64,000 bases of DNA, taken from contig MARA01000008.1 of NCBI GenBank assembly GCA_001792895.1, positions 124,001-188,000 of the forward strand, given 5' to 3'. The notes under the pieces are model-generated. The model had not been told where the DNA came from. It searched no databases and worked only from the letters and a program-made list of their open reading frames with translations. The stretch comes from Lentinus brumalis. Taxonomy: Eukaryota > Basidiomycota > Agaricomycetes > Polyporales > Polyporaceae. Of the stretch, positions 58,530 through 64,000 are shown piece after piece (within the stretch, counting starts at the first letter, position 1; each line of letters begins with the position of its first letter). Both the position numbers and the translations under genes were made by a program.

Positions 58530-61010
58530 GTGTGAGAGGTTGCGTCGGGTCGCATGTGGATCTGAATGCATGGTTTCGAGATACCCTATCTCGGTCTGGT
58601 TGGTTGTCCTCGTTGTGTTCTCTGGTTTGACGTCGTAATGCTGGTCTGGAACTTGCAATGGATATGGATTACTTGTGTTCACGACGCACGGTGGCGCACT
58701 CCGGATGTGGTGTTGTATCGTACGCGGCCATGATACCCAAGTACTTGGATGAACGAAGTGTCTGGAGCCAACAAGCGATCTGTTGAATCTCGCGACTTAC
58801 CGGCACCGTCTACCTAGCTCTTCCACTCCGACGAAGATCCGCGGGTGACCAGCAAGGTATGTAGAGTACAGAGGGATGTGATCGCTATTGCTCGATGGTC
58901 TGATGTCTATTTTGGCGCCTCTTCATCTCGCAGAATGGCAGTCACGCCCCCGATTCGCTGGTCGAAGCCAAGAGTCCAGATTGTACTCGCTGCCATTCCA
59001 TTCACCTACCACAGTTGGTGAGTGCCACGGAGAGAGAAGAATGCTTTGTGAGTAAGTATCATTTGACATGGCAGCACGGCCGGGACAAGGGCGACGAACC
59101 ATGCGATCGCATAGACCTCTATAGACCTATAGACCTGCACCACAGCAAAGGCTGCGCCATTGTGACCTCAAGACCTCAATTGGGAGGTCAAAGCTGGCTG
59201 TGGCTCAAGCGGCACGGGATCCCTCAGGCTGGGCGGTATATAAAGGGGCCCGTCTCAGCCAACCAACCGAACACACCACTCCCCGGAAGTCCACCCACCG
59301 CCACGAGACACTCGCTCGGCTCGTCACGCATGATGGACCCGCACCACCCGCCTCCAGTTCACTCGTCTCTCTCTCACAGACAAACTTCTCAGGATCTGCG
59401 GATCGCCGTCGTTCGAAGCCGTTCAAGGTACGCTCGTCCTCGCTCTCGACTCCGACTCCGAGTCGCTCATCTCAGGCTGTTCTGACTCTCCCCCTTGAAC
59501 TTGTTTGGCTCATTCCTCCAGCCCGACATCCAGTGCGACACCATGCTGCAGGTCTTCCCCAAATCGGACGGGTGTGGCTTGCGGTCATTCCAACAACCCG
59601 ACAGCCAATACGACATCACGTGTAGAGGCTCGCCCGGGCTGCCGCTCAAGGAATGCGCCATGCAGAAGCAGGAACGGTCTCAGAAATGCATCCAGCGGTT
59701 CGACCAATGGGAGCAAGACATCGAAGATCACCTCCCCAGGCGGATTTGCATCCGCGTGAGTGGAATCCTCGTATGTCATAAATCGTGGCTGATCGGCTGT
59801 TTGCCCCGTTTCTATACGGTAGTTTTTGCGCGCACCAACGATTCCACACACGAGCATGAATACGCGGATGACTGGGTCCAGCCGCCCGAGGGACGGGCTG
59901 ATGACGCTAGCTAGCGGCCACATTGCATACCAGTCCCGATGGACGGCCTGCATGACGTCTTTGTCGAATCGAACGTGTCGAGTTACCGCGCCTTAAGCAA
60001 CGGCTATCTCTCCATGCATTGGCCCGTGGAATTTGCCAGCCAACCCGCGAACACCGTCTTTGCCGCAGGTGGAGATAATCAGTACGTCGGACGCCGTATG
60101 CTCTGCACATTGCACACTTCTTCTCATACTGTCTACTATAGCTTGCTCGAATTGGTTGCCCTCCTAGCCGCTGGACCGGAACAGGGCGGGGCGTTTCGGT
60201 CTGGGCCAGCGATTACCTTCCACGGACGGGCACGTCACTTCCACCGGACATCCTTAGTTTCCTTGGCACGCATGATCAGGCATTACTCTCATCCTGCCTC
60301 ACCTTGTCGCTCGCGGAGGCAGCTGAGATCATAGGATTTCTAACGCTACTCCCTGGGCGTGGTACGACAACCGTCGCTCTGCACCCCATTCACAGGTTAT
60401 ATAGCACATGTGGGTAGGCCGCTGTGCTTGCATGGCCTCTCACCATCACATCCCCCGACGGTTCCGGGCGTACTCTCACAGAGGAGTTACACTGTCATTC
60501 ATCCAGGTGGCGTCTGCTCTCCTTCGCGGAAACCTCACGGGCCACTTAGACTCGTCGTCGGTCAGTTCATCCGCTGCCCGGGCGAGTGTTCCCCTCTGGA
60601 GTAGGCTACAGACCGCTGGGATGGGCGATTACAGCCGCGACTCCTTCTTCATACAGCGACCCTGCTTGACCTCGCCGAGTGCAGCAACTTCACTGAGATG
60701 CCCTGTGCATACGTACATTGCTCGCCGCTCGCACCTCTTCCTTCGTCATGTATCCCGCCCAGACCAGGCTCGCCGTCCTCGAATTGCTATACTCGCCGGG
60801 GTCTCGCCGACTTCTATCACCACATTACCCGGCCGGGGGCAAGTCATCCGCAGCCCAGGCTTCAGACACTACAACTACAATCGCAATCGTCTCTGCATCG
60901 CCCTCCGGGAGCCCCGGACGGAATGCTGGTAATCCGCATCATCGACCTCGATCCCGTCGAGGACTACGACGCAGACTTCTGACGACTTTCGCGGAGGGCT
61001 ATGTATAGTC
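58530..61010. other. region without a convincing gene model
   Basis: A TATA box and a start (MMDPHHPPPVHSS at 59331) suggest a gene. One frame contains an F-box-like LTLPLELVWLI at about 59485-59517. No continuation with F-box or leucine-rich features can be traced; later open segments (for example 59500-59910, 60100-60980) change frame repeatedly. A decayed or badly sequenced F-box-type gene is possible but unproven. Confidence 0.3.
59236..59243 (+). promoter_or_regulatory. TATA box
   Basis: TATATAAA in the context GGCGGTATATAAAGGGG, about 90 nt upstream of an ATG at 59331. The strong match and spacing suggest a real core promoter even though the downstream gene is unresolved. Confidence 0.5.
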
Positions 61011-61154
61011 CCACACGACGCAGTTCACCCGGCGGCCCGCCCGTGGATTGGTTACCATAATACTCACCAGCCTCTTGCATACGTACGGCCCTCCGGGCAA
61101 ACCTGCCCACGACGATATGCTAATAATATGTCCGATCCCGAGTAAGCATACGAC

Positions 61155-61580
61155 TAAACGGAGCTCGCTCGCTCGCTCGGGGCTAAAGCCCGCTCGGCTG
61201 AGCTCGCTCGCCACCGCAAGCGATCGGGACTGACATCCAGCCAGTCGAACCCAGTGGTCCAACCAAATCAGCAATACAACTATACCATCCTACAGTGGAG
61301 CTCGACTCGGGGCTAAAGCCCGCTCGTCTGAGCTCTGGCCGCAGAGCGATCCCGGGTGGTCCGGGACTGATCCAGCTAAGCATGGCCGGTCACCAACAAG
61401 CCGGCTCGTCCGCGCTCGCTGGCCACCACGAGCGACTGTGACTGACACCAGCCAGTCGAACTGGACACCCTCCAGTGGTCCAACCAAATCATATCAGCAT
61501 ACAACTAGACTATACTTCATGAGTGGAGCTCAACTCGGGGCTAAAGCCCGCTCGTCCTCGCTCGTTGCCGCAAGCGAGCT
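61155..61580 (+). repeat. three spaced direct repeats with a GGGCTAAAGCCC hairpin
   Basis: CTCGGGGCTAAAGCCCGCTCG occurs with small changes near 61178, 61308 and 61530. Each copy is followed by similar DNA (CGCTCG..CCACGAGCGA, GACTGACACCAGCCAGTCGAA, CAGTGGTCCAACCAAATCA). The core GGGCTTAGCCC-like sequence is a perfect hairpin (GGGCT-AA-AGCCC). The copies run right up to the inverted repeat at 61584. Confidence 0.75.
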
Positions 61581-61583
61581 GGG

Positions 61584-62242
61584 ACCGTAACCGACCCAGC
61601 TAGTCGACCACAGACTCACCTACGAAGCATTCTCCCTGGCACCCAGACGCAAACTTGAGTCAAAGAGTCACTGTCAGACAACCGACAAACAGAGCGGTCA
61701 ATAAGCGTCTAGACAATGGGTGACTAATCAGATCCCATCAGAGATCCCATCACGACGCCCACAACAGATTGATCCACAGATGCGACTTTACTACCCCACA
61801 AACCTGGTCACTAGTCGTGTCCAGGAATACCGTAGACCGTCATGACTGATATTGCATTTTACCGTCCTTTGGCCAGTGACACGATCACTTCAACCACTTG
61901 TTTTGAGGGCACGCAACATATATCACTATGTAACATACAAGTGCTAGTTGCTATTTTGACTTTATCAAAATGTACCCGCCCGCTGCGTAACTTTACAATT
62001 CCTGGACACGACTAGTGACCAGGTTTGTGGGGTAGTAAAGTCGCATCTGTGGATCAATCTGTTGTGGGCGTCGTGATGGGATCTCTGATGGGATCTGATT
62101 AGTCACCCATTGTCTAGACGCTTATTGACCGCTCTGTTTGTCGGTTGTCTGACAGTGACTCTTCGACTCAAGTTTGCGTCTGGGTGCCAGGGAGAATGCT
62201 TCGTAGGTGAGTCTGTGGTCGACTAGCTGGGTCGGTTACGGT
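61584..62242. repeat. 245-bp near-perfect inverted repeat with 169-nt spacer
   Basis: The arm 61584-61828 is the reverse complement of 61998-62242. Both arms are 245 nt; I found one substitution (GTCAAAGAG versus GTCGAAGAG) and no indel. The 169-nt spacer (61829-61997) is AT-richer and unrelated. Ends read ACCGTAACCGACCCAGC and its complement. No open reading frame is present. It could be a fold-back element or MITE, a hairpin small-RNA precursor, or an inverted assembly artefact. Confidence 0.9.
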
Positions 62243-62265
62243 AGGACCCCTGCATAAGCGCTAAT

Positions 62266-62394
62266 AACTTACACCCCGGAACCTCCAAAAATGGGCCCGG
62301 AGGGCCCGAAAACTTACATGCCAAACTCCAAAAAGTTGGGTCTGGGAGGCGCAACTTACACCCCCAAAAAGCACCCTCGAGAGACCAACTTACA
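62266..62394 (+). repeat. AACTTACA subterminal repeats
   Basis: AACTTACA occurs at 62266, 62311, 62353 and 62387, usually followed 10-20 nt later by CTCCAAAAA or CCCAAAAA. Regular clustering just upstream of a transposon-type Ulp1 gene suggests the left subterminal region of another element. Confidence 0.6.
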
Positions 62395-62572
62395 GGCATC
62401 GGACCTCCAAAAAGTGTCCCATGAGCACGCACATGGAGCAACGTCCGATCAGCTTCGGGCGTTCCCACGTGGTACATACCTGATCCGTCTGCGCATACCG
62501 AACACCTTGGGAAGTCATCTTCCTTCGATATGCAAGGCTCGGCGCCGACCTTATGTTGGCCCCGAAAAGGCC

Positions 62573-62579
62573 ATATATA
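62573..62579 (+). promoter_or_regulatory. TATA-like box upstream of Ulp1 gene
   Basis: ATATATA in CCATATATACCC, about 155 nt before the start codon at 62733. Confidence 0.35.
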
Positions 62580-62732
62580 CCCAGCCGCCCACATAACACG
62601 CTGCGTCGTGCCTGTAATGTACCATAGAGCTTGCAGTAATAATTACATGTAAATCATCTCGACCAGCGAGGATGTCAGACGGCCACTGAAGGCTCCCCAA
62701 CACCCACTGTCCACAATCGCAACCACGATCCC

Positions 62733-64000
62733 ATGGACCCCGACTCTATTGTCGCCCCACCCAACCTACTCTCTGCATTCCAAGTCCCTGGTGATCGTTC
62801 TGTTGCCCAACTTCTCGCTTGGCCGAACACTCCTCCTCGCCCACGAAGTCACAAGTATGATATCCCGGCACTACATTGGTTCTCGGACAAGGAACCGACA
62901 CTCCACATCCTTGATTCTTCTGAGATACTGCTCCCTTCGTCGCAGAACTGCGTTGCGTTGGACTCAAGACTTCGGGAGGCATGTACCAACGGAGCCCGCT
63001 CGGTACAGCATCCAGTCAAGAACGACGTCTATCTGCCGTTGTGGATCGTCCGTGTTTGGAAGTGGGGAGATGGTCTGCTTCGCGCACAGGAGGTGTGGAG
63101 GGATTGCTTAGGTTGGGTTGAGAAGGCCGGAAAGCGGGAGAAGTGGGGAGAAGAGATGGCGGCAAGGATTCGCGACACTGTGTTGAGTTGCCCACAGATG
63201 ACCGGTTTCGCAATCCTGCAGAACGGAGGGGTCAGCTCGTCAACCTTGGCGAAGAATCTCTTGTCAAATGCATGGTTGAATGACGAGAGCATGAACTGTC
63301 TCCTAGATGTCTTCACACACAACATGCGGTCGTCGAACACGAGTCCCGCGACGTCCACAGCCTCTATCTACCTCCGTACCTCGCTGAAGAATCCAAATTC
63401 AACGACTCACCAACATTACGCCAACAAGCTCGCATCAGGTGCTGTCCACAAACTTTTGATGCCGTGCAATATCCGGAACGTCCACTGGATTGCTGTCGAG
63501 GTTGACGTGACTGCGAAGATCATCAGTATCGGTGACTCAAGCCCCAAGTTCTCCCGGGGCGACCTACCTGGTTTGCTTGCCGAGATTCGGGGATTCCTGG
63601 CTCCTGTCTACCCGAATGCGTCTTGGAGAGTCAATCAGTCGGCTCTTGAGACCGGACTCCAGGTTGACGGCACATCGTGCGGGATCGCAAGTTTGAACGC
63701 GATCGAGCGGCGTATCTTCCCCGACGCTCCGGCATGGTCACCATCTGCACCGGGCTTCATGCGTGCAGCCTACTTCGAGCGCTGCGTGACGTTAGGGTCT
63801 CAGGTGAGTCTGATTATACTGAAATGGCTGCACTGACCGTGATACTCATGCGTGTTGTCAAACCAGCATCAGCACGACTCTCTTCACAATGATCGACCAC
63901 CTGTCCCAGACGTGGAGGATCAGCAACTGACTGTCGAGGCCAACGGTACGTACCAACAGCGCTGATGCTGAATCATCGGCTGTGTATCAAGCTGACATGA
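62733..64000 (+). CDS. Ulp1/SENP (C48) SUMO protease of a transposon, 3' end outside window
   Basis: Exon 1 (62733-63803) encodes 357 residues; intron 63804-63866; exon 2 63867-63945 leads to another intron and out of the window. The C-terminal half is a Ulp1 cysteine protease: WLNDESMN (about 181-188), the catalytic His251 in NVHWIAVEV, Asp268 in IISIGDSSP, and Gln310/Cys316 in LQVDGTSCGIASLNAIE. All catalytic residues are present. The N-terminal 160 residues (DPDSIVAPPNLLSAFQVPGD, LPLWIVRVWKWGDGL) are not a host Ulp1 N-terminus and resemble the extension of Ulp1 proteins carried by fungal KDZ-type elements. It would cleave SUMO or a SUMO-like precursor. The nearby AACTTACA repeats support element membership; the transposase should lie beyond 64 kb. 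Confidence 0.85.

Noticed and set aside
59015..60980. Complete F-box protein gene
   Set aside because: Only a ten-residue F-box-like match could be found and no consistent downstream frame, so it is listed only as an unresolved region.
61155..61580. CRISPR-like array
   Set aside because: Only three degenerate repeats with unequal, themselves repetitive spacers, in a eukaryotic genome.
1..64000. Retrotransposon or viral genes
   Set aside because: No reverse transcriptase, integrase, gag-like zinc knuckle or viral replicase motif was seen on either strand.

Overview
This is nuclear DNA of a filamentous basidiomycete, an Agaricomycete and plausibly of polypore type. Genes are cut by many short (about 50-70 nt) GT-AG introns. 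The window also carries lineage-typical families: KDZ and Plavaka DNA transposons, DUF6535 and DUF6698 proteins, and CRH-type GH16 cell-wall enzymes. No species call is possible from sequence alone.

Layout. 0-4.3 kb: two tandem small single-pass membrane protein genes beside a Ser/Thr-rich decayed stretch, then an unrecognised minus-strand gene. 4.5-17.2 kb: a KDZ DNA transposon bounded by clusters of a GGATNATCC-type repeat. It holds the multi-exon KDZ transposase (minus), an inactivated aspartic-peptidase remnant, and two intact plus-strand companion genes, one with SUMO-interaction-like motifs. 17.2-19.2 kb: a DUF6535 membrane protein gene abutting the element. 19.5-23.9 kb: EXO1, with an anomalously long first intron. 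25.4-30.4 kb and 38.9-44.0 kb: two copies of a 5 kb segment, each with a C2H2 zinc-finger gene and a PIG-P (GPI19) gene. Between the copies lies a complete Plavaka element (30.44-38.31 kb), with recognisable short terminal inverted repeats and a divergent pair: DUF6698 gene (minus) and Plavaka transposase (plus). 45.3-58.5 kb: mostly housekeeping genes: 5-formyltetrahydrofolate cyclo-ligase, a RAD51C-like recombinase paralogue, a three-RRM protein, a second DUF6535 gene, a MUS81-like gene with only the N-terminal part, tRNA-Gly(GCC), and a GPI-anchored CRH transglycosidase. 58.5-64 kb: repeat-rich DNA with direct repeats, a near-perfect 245-bp inverted repeat, and the start of another element encoding a Ulp1-type SUMO protease.

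Two themes stand out. First, the transposons carry companion genes (DUF6698 with Plavaka; two proteins with KDZ; Ulp1 in a third element), with a recurring hint of SUMO biology. Second, many conserved reading frames are broken by single-base deletions. The two copies of the zinc-finger gene are broken at different bases, so the breaks complement each other. This makes assembly or read error a serious alternative to real pseudogenes, and it makes a false haplotype duplication a serious alternative to a real segmental duplication.

Exon boundaries given here come from reading splice signals and frame by eye. Domain names come from motif recognition without database searches.
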